In this document: piece by piece, positions 1-7,373 of the stretch
How the letters are laid out: every line of letters starts with the position of its first letter
Numbering within the stretch: the stretch's first letter is position 1
From: Verrucomicrobiota bacterium
GTDB taxonomy: Bacteria; Verrucomicrobiota; Verrucomicrobiia; Limisphaerales; UBA11358
DNA length: 13,625 bases
Assembly: GCA_026225155.1 (NCBI GenBank)
Contig: JAMFSG010000106.1
Span: 1-13,625 of the forward strand
Direction of reading: 5' to 3'
Position numbers and translations under genes: made by a program
The notes under the pieces: generated by a model
Database searches by the model: none
What the model saw: only the letters and a program-made list of their open reading frames with translations
What the model was told of the DNA's origin: nothing

Positions 1-3000
1 GTTCAGAGTCAGATCGCCATTGACCTGAATCTTGTCATTGCCGCTGGCGATGCTGGAACTTAAATCCATGGTCAAAGCTGCACCGCCTTCCAGCGTCAAA
101 CCGCCCGCCGTGAAAGTTCCCGCAATGCCCGCATCGCCCGGTGTCAATGTGCCACTGATGTCGGCGAGGCCAACAACAGTGCCGCCGCCGGCCACAGTAG
201 TTCCTGATTGGCTGGTGATGCCCGTGCCGCCGAGCGTGCCGTTGATCACGGTTTTGCCCGTGAACAAACTGACATAGCCAGCATAGGCGGGACTGTTTCC
301 ATTTAAGATCAAGGTGCTGTTGCCGCCGTTTTGATAAAGAATACCTGAACCAGTGAGGACATTGCTTAGGTTTAATGAGGTGCCACCAATGTTAAAAGTA
401 GAAACTCCCGACTCCAGAATCATGGCTCCGCTCATGGTATTGGCTCCGCCATTATTATTGATCGTGGCACCGCTTTGGAAATCTATTTGTTTGCTGACGC
501 TTGAAGCCGCACCATAAAACGTTAGCTTGGATCCGGAAGATAAGGTCAGGGTATTGGCAGGATTACCCAAAGTCGTTGTGCCTACGATGCCCAATTCTCC
601 GGCCACCAAAGTGATGTTCGCCAAAGCGGGGTCGATCGCCAAATTGCTCCATTGAAAATAACCGCTGGAACTGTTCAGCGTAAGATTATAGGCATTGCCG
701 CCCGTGCTCAAAGTATTATTCAAATCCCAACGGTTCGGATAACTGAAGGTCGTGTCACCAGTCAAAGTAATGTTATTGACCAAGCCGTAAACCGCGCCAC
801 CCGTGTCCGTGACCGCGCCGTTGCCACCGACACCCGCGCCGGAAACGATGATGTTTTTCGGACTAGCGTTTCCCGCCGCATCAAAGGTTGAACCACTGGC
901 CACGATCACGCTGCCGCTGCCGGAACCGAGCGCCGTGGAACTGCCGTTCTGCAACGTGCTGTTGTTGGTCACCACGACATTGCCGGTAAATGTGTTCGCA
1001 CCGCTCAACACCAACGTCCCGCCGCCCGCTTGCGCCACGGAACCGGAACCGGAAATGTTGTTATTGATCGTTGGGTTGTCCGAGCGCGCAAAAACCAAAT
1101 TGCCGTTGTTGACGATCGCGCCGGAAGGCAGGTTGCCGTTCGCATCGTTATTGCCGACTTGAACCGTGCCGTTATTGATGCTGAAAGCGCCGGTGAAATT
1201 ATTGTTGCCGCTGTTATCAATGGTCAGCTTGCCCGAACCGGTTTTGACGAAAGGAGTCGAACCGCTCAATGCGCCACTGCCGCTGAAAGTGTAATTCAAA
1301 GCTGCGTTGCTTACCGTGACGCTGCTCGGCGAAAGGGTCGTGGTCAGATTGACCGCACTGCTGCTCGCGCCATCGAGAAATTGCACCACTTGGCCGTCCG
1401 CATAAGTTGCCGCGCTGCCCGCCAGCCAGTTCGCCGTGGTCGTATCCCAGTTGCCGTTGACATTGCCGTTCCAAGTCAAGGTGGTGGAACCGCTCGTGAA
1501 CACCACGTCAATGGAACCGTTCAGCGTGTTGTTGACCAAGTGTCCCGCGTAAAGTGCCGGCACTGAACCGAGGCCGAAATTAAAACCAGCACCGCCGAGA
1601 CTGCCATATTTGATGAGCACCACTTGAACCGGATAACTCGCATAGGATGGCGCTGAAGAGATGTTGATGATGTTGGTCGTGCCACCAGTCTTCAGGTTTG
1701 CGACGGTGTTGGTCGCGCCGGAAATAACCGCCAAAGACAGCGTGGAATTAGTCGTATTCAAATTGCTGATGGGCGCCGCCGCCGTTCCTGCTGTGCCGGC
1801 AAGTGTCAACGAGCCGCTGTTCAAATTGATCGTGCCGTTGCCCCCGCCGTTCACGATGTTTTGTGCCGAGAGTGAACTGCCGTTGACATTGATTGTGCCC
1901 GCTGTTCCCGGCGTCAAAGTGCCGGTTGACGATGCCAGGGTCAGCGTTTGGCGCACCAGTAACGTGGAACTGGTGCCGAGCGTTGCGTTGTTGTTCAGGT
2001 TCACAACGCCAACCCCTGCGCCGCCGCCGCTTGCCGTCTGGTTGCCGACGATGACATTGTTGGCATCCACATAGTTATTATCAAAAGTCAAAGTTCCGGT
2101 CGCATTGCCTGCACCGGCCTGGCCTAACTGCAGGGAATCCACCACCATATAAGGATTGCCGCCGCTGAAATCCACGACGCCGGTGGAAGCCACTTGCGCG
2201 CCGCCATTGCCGTTGCCAATGTAGACCGTGGAAATGCGCCCACCGGTGACCGGGCCGTGAAAGTAGACTGAGGGAACCGTTGCGCCGCCGACGAACGCCG
2301 GATTGAATTTCAGCACCGCGCCCGCCACCGCGCCACTGCCACCGACAACCAGATTATCGCCGTTGATCGCGATATCATTGTTGATACCTAATTCAACCAC
2401 GCACGGCTGCGAATTGCTCATGTTCTGGTTGCTGATTTGAAAAACGCCACCCAACGAAATGCTATTTGTTTTAGCGAGATAAAATGAGCCGTTGGCACGT
2501 TGGAGACTGCCGCCCGCGATATAGATGTTGCCGCCGGTATCCGTAAAATTATCCAGACCGGACAAATCCAGCGTGACGTTATGCGTGTCGCCGGGCGTCG
2601 TGGAACCCTGACCGATATAAATGTTGCCGCCGACATTCAACGCGCCGCCCGCGCCGGTAAGTGTGATGGTTTCAAATGCATTGGCAGCAGCCGGAGACGA
2701 ATTATTCAAAATGTCCGCACCGACAGTCAAAGTTCCATTGCCCGCACCGGTGGTCAGCGTCACGCCCGGATTGATCAAGGTGGTGTAATTGCCGTTCAAC
2801 GGAGTGAAATCAAGCTGCCAGATCGGCATCTGCGAAACGCCCGGGCTCGCGGTGGAATCCAGCACGTTATTGATGGAAAAATCGTTATTGGCGTTCGCAC
2901 CCGTGCCGGTGAATTGAACTTCGTTGTAATAAGTTTGATCCACGCTGGCGGTCCAGTTGGCGCCATCCGTCCAATTCGTGGTTGCGCTGGTGCCTGGCAC

Positions 3001-3129
3001 ACCAAGCCATTGTTCCGTAGCCGCCGGGGCTGAGACTGCCACTACACACAGGGCGGGTAATGCCAGTTTTTGAAGCCACCGGCTCGCCGACCGGTCAATC
3101 GGGGAAGTTTTCATGATTAGATTTTTCAT
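1..3129 (-). CDS. Giant secreted autotransporter-associated beta-strand repeat protein (5' part, C-terminus outside window)
   Basis: The reading frame stays open from the start region to base 1 without a stop, so at least 1,043 codons are present and the C-terminus is missing. Three in-frame ATGs are possible: 3198 (first after a TAG at 3226-3228), 3129 and 3114; none has a clear ribosome binding site. The 3129 and 3114 starts place a Sec signal peptide sensibly: a basic n-region (SRWLQK), a hydrophobic stretch (LALPALCVVAVSAP) and a likely cut after APAA. The mature protein opens with a W-G-...-TNWTDGANW motif. An internal LTWNGNVNGNWDTTTANW segment (around 1450-1490) and units like GGGTLVLSGANTFTGN (around 980-1030) match the autotransporter-associated beta-strand repeat pattern known from family knowledge. 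Composition is rich in Gly, Asn, Thr, Ser and Val with almost no Cys, as in secreted beta-solenoids. The part nearest base 1 (TLTPGDAGIAGTFTAGGLTL) resembles the segment that often precedes the C-terminal region. Whether it ends in an autotransporter barrel or a PEP-CTERM-type anchor cannot be seen. The ligand is unknown; adhesion or glycan contact is only inference. Confidence 0.88.
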   Translation of the reverse strand, partial: MKNLIMKTSPIDRSASRWLQKLALPALCVVAVSAPAATEQWLGVPGTSATTNWTDGANWTASVDQTYYNEVQFTGTGANANNDFSINNVLDSTASPGVSQMPIWQLDFTPLNGNYTTLINPGVTLTTGAGNGTLTVGADILNNSSPAAANAFETITLTGAGGALNVGGNIYIGQGSTTPGDTHNVTLDLSGLDNFTDTGGNIYIAGGSLQRANGSFYLAKTNSISLGGVFQISNQNMSNSQPCVVELGINNDIAINGDNLVVGGSGAVAGAVLKFNPAFVGGATVPSVYFHGPVTGGRISTVYIGNGNGGAQVASTGVVDFSGGNPYMVVDSLQLGQAGAGNATGTLTFDNNYVDANNVIVGNQTASGGGAGVGVVNLNNNATLGTSSTLLVRQTLTLASSTGTLTPGTAGTINVNGSSLSAQNIVNGGGNGTINLNSGSLTLAGTAGTAAAPISNLNTTNSTLSLAVISGATNTVANLKTGGTTNIINISSAPSYASYPVQVVLIKYGSLGGAGFNFGLGSVPALYAGHLVNNTLNGSIDVVFTSGSTTLTWNGNVNGNWDTTTANWLAGSAATYADGQVVQFLDGASSSAVNLTTTLSPSSVTVSNAALNYTFSGSGALSGSTPFVKTGSGKLTIDNSGNNNFTGAFSINNGTVQVGNNDANGNLPSGAIVNNGNLVFARSDNPTINNNISGSGSVAQAGGGTLVLSGANTFTGNVVVTNNSTLQNGSSTALGSGSGSVIVASGSTFDAAGNASPKNIIVSGAGVGGNGAVTDTGGAVYGLVNNITLTGDTTFSYPNRWDLNNTLSTGGNAYNLTLNSSSGYFQWSNLAIDPALANITLVAGELGIVGTTTLGNPANTLTLSSGSKLTFYGAASSVSKQIDFQSGATINNNGGANTMSGAMILESGVSTFNIGGTSLNLSNVLTGSGILYQNGGNSTLILNGNSPAYAGYVSLFTGKTVINGTLGGTGITSQSGTTVAGGGTVVGLADISGTLTPGDAGIAGTFTAGGLTLEGGAALTMDLSSSIASGNDKIQVNGDLTLN

Positions 3130-3246
3130 TTTGACGATAGGATTAGAGACAGTTTTAGTGCGCAAATTGGATTCGGTGGACAGCGATAACTCTTTCATAA
3201 AGTTGATTGGGATGGAATGGACATTCTAACCGACTGCATGGACAAT

Positions 3247-3256
3247 TGACCGGTCA
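3247..3256. promoter_or_regulatory. Perfect 10-bp palindrome upstream of giant secreted protein gene
   Basis: TGACCGGTCA reads the same on both strands and lies 49 bp upstream of the earliest possible start (3198) of the giant secreted protein and 118 bp upstream of the 3129 start. Its core GACCGGTC recurs at 3089-3096, just inside the coding region, and the half-sites recur with a 5-bp spacer at 3557-3571. The position suits a regulator site, but no binding protein is known. Confidence 0.25.
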
Positions 3257-3556
3257 TTCTTGGAAACAAAGCAAAAGATCGAACGGGTTCTGTGAATATT
3301 CGGGCATTTGATTTTATCGGTTGCCAAGATAATCCCGACCGTGCGAATGAAATGTGCCTGGATTGACATGAAACTATTACTTCATTTCGCGATCCGGGTT
3401 TTGATTTGATTTCTTCAGTTGGCTTGATTTTTTTATTCGACTCAAAAAAAGCCGTTCGATGACGAATGTTCATCGAATAGCCAGTTTTGCCAAAAGGTGA
3501 TGCTTTTTTTTATCACTGAAGCAAAAGATTTCCAATGAGCTTTCAGGGAAAGAATT

Positions 3557-3595
3557 TGACCTTTTTGGTCAGCGGTATTTCCGGCTTTTTGGCCG
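3557..3595. terminator. Possible hairpin cluster downstream of AraC-family gene
   Basis: Two small inverted repeats lie 32-70 bp beyond the stop of the AraC-family gene. One is TGACC-TTTTT-GGTCA, the other CGGC-TTTTTG-GCCG. Read on the minus strand they could act in transcript termination, but stems are only 4-5 bp and no run of U follows on that strand. A third, weaker hairpin (GTGAT/ATCAC, 3497-3516) is followed on the minus strand by CTTTT. This is a weak call; the same repeats could be operator half-sites. Confidence 0.25.
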
Positions 3596-3626
3596 TTTTG
3601 AACAGGCGATCTGCGGACGTTGGCGG

Positions 3627-4514
3627 TTATGCAGTATAACGGCGGCGATGTTCGGACGGGGAATGGTTGTGCAGCTTGCTGAAGGCGCGGGAGAAATAAA
3701 ATTGGTCGGAAAAACCGAGCTGGTCGCTGATGTGTTTGATGGACAATTCAGTGGTATTAAGTAATTGCACCGCGCGTTGCATCCGTAAATGATTCAGATA
3801 ATTCAGCGGCGCATAACCCGTCACCCGCCGAAATAAAGTCGTGTAATGCGAGCGCGATAAATTGACCAGTGCCGCCAGTCGCGCTATGTTCAATGGCTCC
3901 CGCAAATGGCCTTTCATAAACTCGATGCTCTTGTCTATGCGTTCACGCACGCTGGTTTCGCCGTGGTAAAATTCTTCTTTATGACGAAGGATTAAACCCA
4001 TCAGATGCGTCAACGAATGCGCCGCGTAAATCAGGTGCGTCAAAGTGAAGCCATGTTCCAAACCTTCCAATACTTCTTCAAAAAGTGAAAACAATTGCAC
4101 GTCGCCGCCCAACGGCACGACGGGTTTTTGAATCGAGACGCCGAGCCGTTCCAGATAAAATGGCACATTGGCGCCGGCGGCATGAAACCAGTGGATTGTC
4201 CATGGCTTGGTTTTGCCCGCACCATAAACGTGCGGCGTATTGGCATGGATGATGAGCAGTTGGTTTTTAGAAATGTCGTGGCGGGTGCCGGCGATTTCGC
4301 ACCAGCCGTTGCCTTCGGCGCAGTAAATAAAAATCACTTCCGGACAACCATTTTTACGCACGCAAGTGTGGCCTTTGGCCTTGGGATAATAACCGGCGTC
4401 GGTCGGCAATAAATGCCTGAGCAACGGCTGTTGTAAAGCCGTGGCGAGAACGGGTCGCGGCACGACCACAAGTCGTTGTCCGGCAAAACCATCTTGTTTT
4501 TCGCGCCACTTCAT
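3627..4514 (-). CDS. AraC-family transcriptional regulator with N-terminal cupin sensor domain
   Basis: About 295 residues from the ATG at 4514. An in-frame TTG at 4535 would add seven residues and leave 3 bp to the upstream regulator; neither start has a good ribosome binding site, so translational coupling is likely. The N-terminal half (about residues 40-150) looks like an AraC-type sugar-binding cupin: it has the EVIFIYCAEGNGWCEIAG strand pattern, a LLIIHANTPHVYG segment and the WTIHWFHAAG motif typical of such sensors. The C-terminal 100 residues are a double helix-turn-helix AraC/XylS domain: LNIARLAALVNLSRSHYTTL as the first unit and SIKHISDQLGFSDQFYFSR as the second, ending in the characteristic HSPSEHRRR. 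It forms a leftward pair with the 4539-5600 gene and diverges from the fucose operon. Regulation of that operon, or of the neighbouring giant secreted protein, is inferred from position; the effector is unknown. Confidence 0.93.
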   Translation of the reverse strand: MKWREKQDGFAGQRLVVVPRPVLATALQQPLLRHLLPTDAGYYPKAKGHTCVRKNGCPEVIFIYCAEGNGWCEIAGTRHDISKNQLLIIHANTPHVYGAGKTKPWTIHWFHAAGANVPFYLERLGVSIQKPVVPLGGDVQLFSLFEEVLEGLEHGFTLTHLIYAAHSLTHLMGLILRHKEEFYHGETSVRERIDKSIEFMKGHLREPLNIARLAALVNLSRSHYTTLFRRVTGYAPLNYLNHLRMQRAVQLLNTTELSIKHISDQLGFSDQFYFSRAFSKLHNHSPSEHRRRYTA

Positions 4515-4538
4515 GCGGGATTTTAAATCTGACAAAAA

Positions 4539-5600
4539 TTATTTTTTACCAGCCTCGTTGGCTTTTAAAACGAACCGGCTGGGTGACATTTGAAAATGTT
4601 GACGAAAACGGGTCGCAAAATACTGGCTGGAATTAAAACCGCTGGCCAGGGCGATCTCGGTGATGGACAAGCCGGGTTTTCCCCGCAATTGTTGCGCGGC
4701 AAATTCGAGACGGCAACGGTTCAAATATTCCATCGGACCGCTGTTCACGAGTTCGCGGCAATATTTTGAAAATGCCGTCACGCCCATGCCGCAATGTTCG
4801 GCCATGCTGTTGATCGTCCAGAGTTCACGGCTGATGGCGGGATTGTTTTCCACCTCGTGCAAAAATAATTCCACTGTGCGCTGGCGCGAAGTCAGGTCGG
4901 GTGTTTCATGCGTTTGCTGTTCTGACAAGGCGTCGAGGATGCCGAGAAAAAGCTGGTTGAGATTTGTCGCCAGCCGCGAAACCGCATGCGGCCGGTTCCA
5001 AACTTCAACCGTGCGCGCCAGTTCGCGGAATGAATGCGTGATCGCGGGCGTGGCGTTCCACACGGGATTTTCATTGTGCCGCAATTTGCGCGTGAGTTCG
5101 GCGAGATCATCTTTCGTCAAAACCATCCACGCCGGCCAGTTCCAGTTCTGGTGCGGACGGCGCACACCGACATCAATGATGAGCCAGTGCAATCGTCCCG
5201 GCCCGATGTTCGGGGCGCCGAGTTTATGCAATTGCCACGGGCGCGTGATGGTGAACTGCCCGGCGCGCAGATTATATTTTTTCCCGTCGGCGACAAAAAA
5301 CATTGTGCCGGTTTCCAAAAAAGTGATTTCGACGCCTTCATTGCGATGCGGGTTCTCGCCCCAATCCTGCGCGCCGCCCGCGTTCCAAAATCCGATGCTG
5401 CTCAAGCCGGACAAAATATTCTCCGGCACGGGCGTGCCCGGATAATGCCCTTTCGTCAAAGCGTGAAACAAAATCTTGCCCGTTTCGATCGCGCGGTTTT
5501 GCGGCTCGCAGCGGTCAATCTCATAACTTGCGTTACGCGCTTGATATGTTGGTTTCGTGCTCACACCATGTTCAATATTCTTCGCTGAACAATTTTGCAA
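4539..5600 (-). CDS. AraC-family transcriptional regulator, divergent from fucose operon
   Basis: The C-terminus is a clear AraC double helix-turn-helix: INSMAEHCGMGVTAFSKYCR as the first unit, then LSITEIALASGFNSSQYFAT and the closing RQHFQMSPSRF. The N-terminal region has a cupin-like sensor fold (VEITFLETGTMFFVADGKKY, then LRAGQFTITRPWQLHKLG, a histidine-bearing strand usual for this class). The start is ambiguous. The longest frame begins at an ATG at 5681, but that would abut the divergent fucosidase start and leave no promoter space. I prefer the TTG at 5600, giving 353 residues, because AGGAAGGA lies 4 bp upstream. A GTG at 5564 is a further option. The gene ends 3 bp before the in-frame TTG of the next AraC gene, so the two are probably cotranscribed. 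The divergent layout suggests it controls the fucose genes in response to fucose or a fucosylated glycan product; this is inference. Confidence 0.9.
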   Translation of the reverse strand: MQNCSAKNIEHGVSTKPTYQARNASYEIDRCEPQNRAIETGKILFHALTKGHYPGTPVPENILSGLSSIGFWNAGGAQDWGENPHRNEGVEITFLETGTMFFVADGKKYNLRAGQFTITRPWQLHKLGAPNIGPGRLHWLIIDVGVRRPHQNWNWPAWMVLTKDDLAELTRKLRHNENPVWNATPAITHSFRELARTVEVWNRPHAVSRLATNLNQLFLGILDALSEQQTHETPDLTSRQRTVELFLHEVENNPAISRELWTINSMAEHCGMGVTAFSKYCRELVNSGPMEYLNRCRLEFAAQQLRGKPGLSITEIALASGFNSSQYFATRFRQHFQMSPSRFVLKANEAGKK

Positions 5601-5608
5601 GATTTCCT
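5592..5608 (-). promoter_or_regulatory. Shine-Dalgarno-like site and TTG start of AraC regulator
   Basis: Read on the minus strand, AGGAAGGA lies 4 bp before an in-frame TTG at 5600. It is one of the better ribosome binding site matches in a window where most genes lack one, and it decides my choice of start for the regulator. It could be chance, because the ATG at 5681 is in the same open frame. Confidence 0.4.
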
Positions 5609-5672
5609 TCCTAGAATAACTCAGTTTTGTTGGATGACCAAATTTTCCCTTTTGCGCCCTTTTTCTAGGCTG
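5601..5672. promoter_or_regulatory. Divergent control region between AraC regulator and fucose operon
   Basis: About 70 AT-rich bases separate the preferred start of the AraC-family gene from the first fucosidase start. The two ends carry an inverted pair, CCTAGAA at 5610-5616 and TTCTAGG at 5663-5669, whose centres are 53 bp apart, close to five helical turns. Both promoters must lie here or extend into the coding regions. I see no confident -35/-10 hexamers. The layout resembles other AraC-regulated divergent sugar operons, but the operator role is inferred. Confidence 0.45.
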
Positions 5673-7373
5673 ATGATTCATATGTTAATTCGACCTCTGC
5701 AAAATAAATCCATTTGTTCAATTTCATGCGTTTTCAGCACAATTGCCATTTTGATTGTGAGCGAGCTGTTCGCTTTGGCGGGGAACCCGCCGGATTTTCC
5801 CGCCGCTAATCCCGATGCATTAGCACGCTGGCAATCCAATCGCTTTGGCATGTTCATCCACTTTGATCCTTGTTCTTTGACGGGTCAGGAAATCAGTTGG
5901 AGCCGGGCTGGGGAACGTCGCGATCGCGGTGAAAATCCAAAAGACGGAACGCCAGCGGCGGAATATGACGCGTTGTATCATCAATTCAATCCGACGAATT
6001 TCGACGCGCGCACCTGGGTGTCGATCGCGAAATCTGCCGGCATGAAATACATCGTCTTCACCGCGAAACATCACGACGGCTTTGCGATGTTCGATAGCAA
6101 GCTGACAGATTATAAAATTACGCAGAGTCCGTTTGGCCGCGACCTCTGCGCCGAACTTGCGCAGGCGTGTCACGACGCGGGCATTTCGCTCGGATTTTAT
6201 TATTCGCCGCCCGACTGGCATCATCCCGATTTTTTTACGACGAACCAGACCGAATACATCAAATATTTTCAAGGCCAAGTCCGAGAACTGTTGAGCAACT
6301 ACGGGCAGGTAGATGAATTATGGTTCGACACCGATGGCGGTGTGAACACGCCGGAAACGTGGGGCAACGCGGAACTTTTTCCCATGATCCGAAAATTGCA
6401 GCCGCAAATTCTCGTCACCACGCGCTGCGGCGGCTGGGGCGATTTCGGCACGCCAGAACAACGCATCGGCGGTTTTCAAAATGACGCGCCGTGGGAAACG
6501 TGCATGACGATCGGCAACCAATGGTCATGGAAACCGGACGACCAGTTGAAGCCCGTCGCGCAAATCATCAAAACGCTGGTGTTGTGCGTTGGCGGTGATG
6601 GGAATCTTCTTTTCAATGTTGGCCCGATGCCGGATGGCCGCATCGAACCGCGTCAGGTTGACGAGTTGAAGCAAGTCGGTGCATGGATGGACAAAAATAG
6701 CGAAAGTATTTATGGCACGCGCGGCGGCCCATGGAAACCGACGAAAGCCATCGCCAGCATGCGCAAAGGCGATGTGATTTATGTTCACATTTTGGGCGGC
6801 CACGTTGACACGATTGAATTGCCCGACCTCGCAGCTAAAGTTAAATCGGCCTCGTTACTGAATGGCGGTGAAGTCAAATTTTTGCAAACTGACGGCAAGC
6901 TCGCGTTGACCATTCCTTTGGCTCTGCGCGATGCGAATGACACGGTGGTAAAACTGAAGCTCGACGGCTCGGCGATGGCTTTGCCGGTCTTGGAAATTCC
7001 GTCAACCATCAAGGCCACGGCATCGAATGTCTATCAAAACGAAAAGGCGGATTTTGGCGCGCAACAGGCGTTTGACGACGACGCGCAGACGCGTTGGGCG
7101 ACGGATGGAAATATCAAACATGCGTGGCTCGCCACGAGTTTTGCCGCGCCGAAAACCATCCGGCAGGTGAAAATTTCCGAGGCCGTGGCCGGTCGCGTGC
7201 AAAAATTTGAATTGCAATATCGCGATGGCAGCGATTGGAAAACGATTTTCATCGGCACGACTTTGGGCGAAGATTTTCAGAAATCATTTTCGCCCGTGAC
7301 CGCGCGCGAATTTCGTTTGAACATCCTTGACGCGACCGGCGGCCCGACGATAGGCGAAGTTGAATTGTTATGA
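5673..7373 (+). CDS. Secreted GH29 alpha-L-fucosidase with C-terminal discoidin-like domain (copy 1)
   Basis: Hydrolyses terminal alpha-L-fucose from glycans, probably in the periplasm or outside the cell. I chose the ATG at 5673 (AGG 3 bp upstream; ATG 5682 is equally possible) over a longer TTG-initiated frame from 5595, because it gives a clean signal peptide with hydrophobic core CVFSTIAILIVSELFA and likely cut after ALA. Length is about 566 residues. GH29 motifs appear in order: RFGMFIHF (about 58-64), TAKHHDGFAMFDS (131-142), LWFDTDG with predicted nucleophile Asp219, then Arg251 and the TPEQ glutamate (Glu262), whose spacing resembles the nucleophile, arginine and acid/base of the Thermotoga maritima enzyme as I remember it, and PWETCMTIG. 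The last 120 residues form an F5/8 type C (discoidin/CBM32-like) domain, a probable glycan-binding module. Odd point: the usual IHWG is IHFD here. It overlaps the next gene by ATGA and begins the operon. Confidence 0.95.
   Translation: MIHMLIRPLQNKSICSISCVFSTIAILIVSELFALAGNPPDFPAANPDALARWQSNRFGMFIHFDPCSLTGQEISWSRAGERRDRGENPKDGTPAAEYDALYHQFNPTNFDARTWVSIAKSAGMKYIVFTAKHHDGFAMFDSKLTDYKITQSPFGRDLCAELAQACHDAGISLGFYYSPPDWHHPDFFTTNQTEYIKYFQGQVRELLSNYGQVDELWFDTDGGVNTPETWGNAELFPMIRKLQPQILVTTRCGGWGDFGTPEQRIGGFQNDAPWETCMTIGNQWSWKPDDQLKPVAQIIKTLVLCVGGDGNLLFNVGPMPDGRIEPRQVDELKQVGAWMDKNSESIYGTRGGPWKPTKAIASMRKGDVIYVHILGGHVDTIELPDLAAKVKSASLLNGGEVKFLQTDGKLALTIPLALRDANDTVVKLKLDGSAMALPVLEIPSTIKATASNVYQNEKADFGAQQAFDDDAQTRWATDGNIKHAWLATSFAAPKTIRQVKISEAVAGRVQKFELQYRDGSDWKTIFIGTTLGEDFQKSFSPVTAREFRLNILDATGGPTIGEVELL

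Larger units (their letters stand above)
3199..3626. other. Gene-free interval between araC-type gene and giant secreted protein, with small palindromes
   Basis: This interval of about 430 bp follows an AraC-family gene and precedes the giant secreted protein, both on the minus strand, so it should hold the end of one transcript and the promoter of the next. No convincing gene is present: a 92-codon minus-strand frame (3195-3473) has no recognisable domain. It contains a perfect palindrome TGACCGGTCA (3247-3256) and three short hairpins with T-rich loops: GTGAT/ATCAC (3497-3516), TGACC/GGTCA around TTTTT (3557-3571) and CGGC/GCCG (3582-3595). I could not identify a confident -35/-10 pair on either strand. 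Confidence 0.55.

Noticed and set aside
32..3033. Several plus-strand open frames (for example 1030-1566, 1661-2074, 2500-3033) opposite the giant secreted protein.
   Set aside because: They are antisense shadows of a repetitive Gly/Asn/Thr-rich gene. They show no domain, signal or start context, and the minus-strand frame is continuous across all of them.
3195..3473. A 92-codon minus-strand frame whose stop overlaps the earliest start of the giant secreted protein.
   Set aside because: Low-complexity basic composition, no recognisable motif and no ribosome binding site; most likely leader DNA.
5595..5672. TTG-initiated 26-residue extension of fucosidase copy 1.
   Set aside because: It would bury the signal peptide behind residues overlapping the divergent regulator's start; the ATGs at 5673 and 5682 are better.
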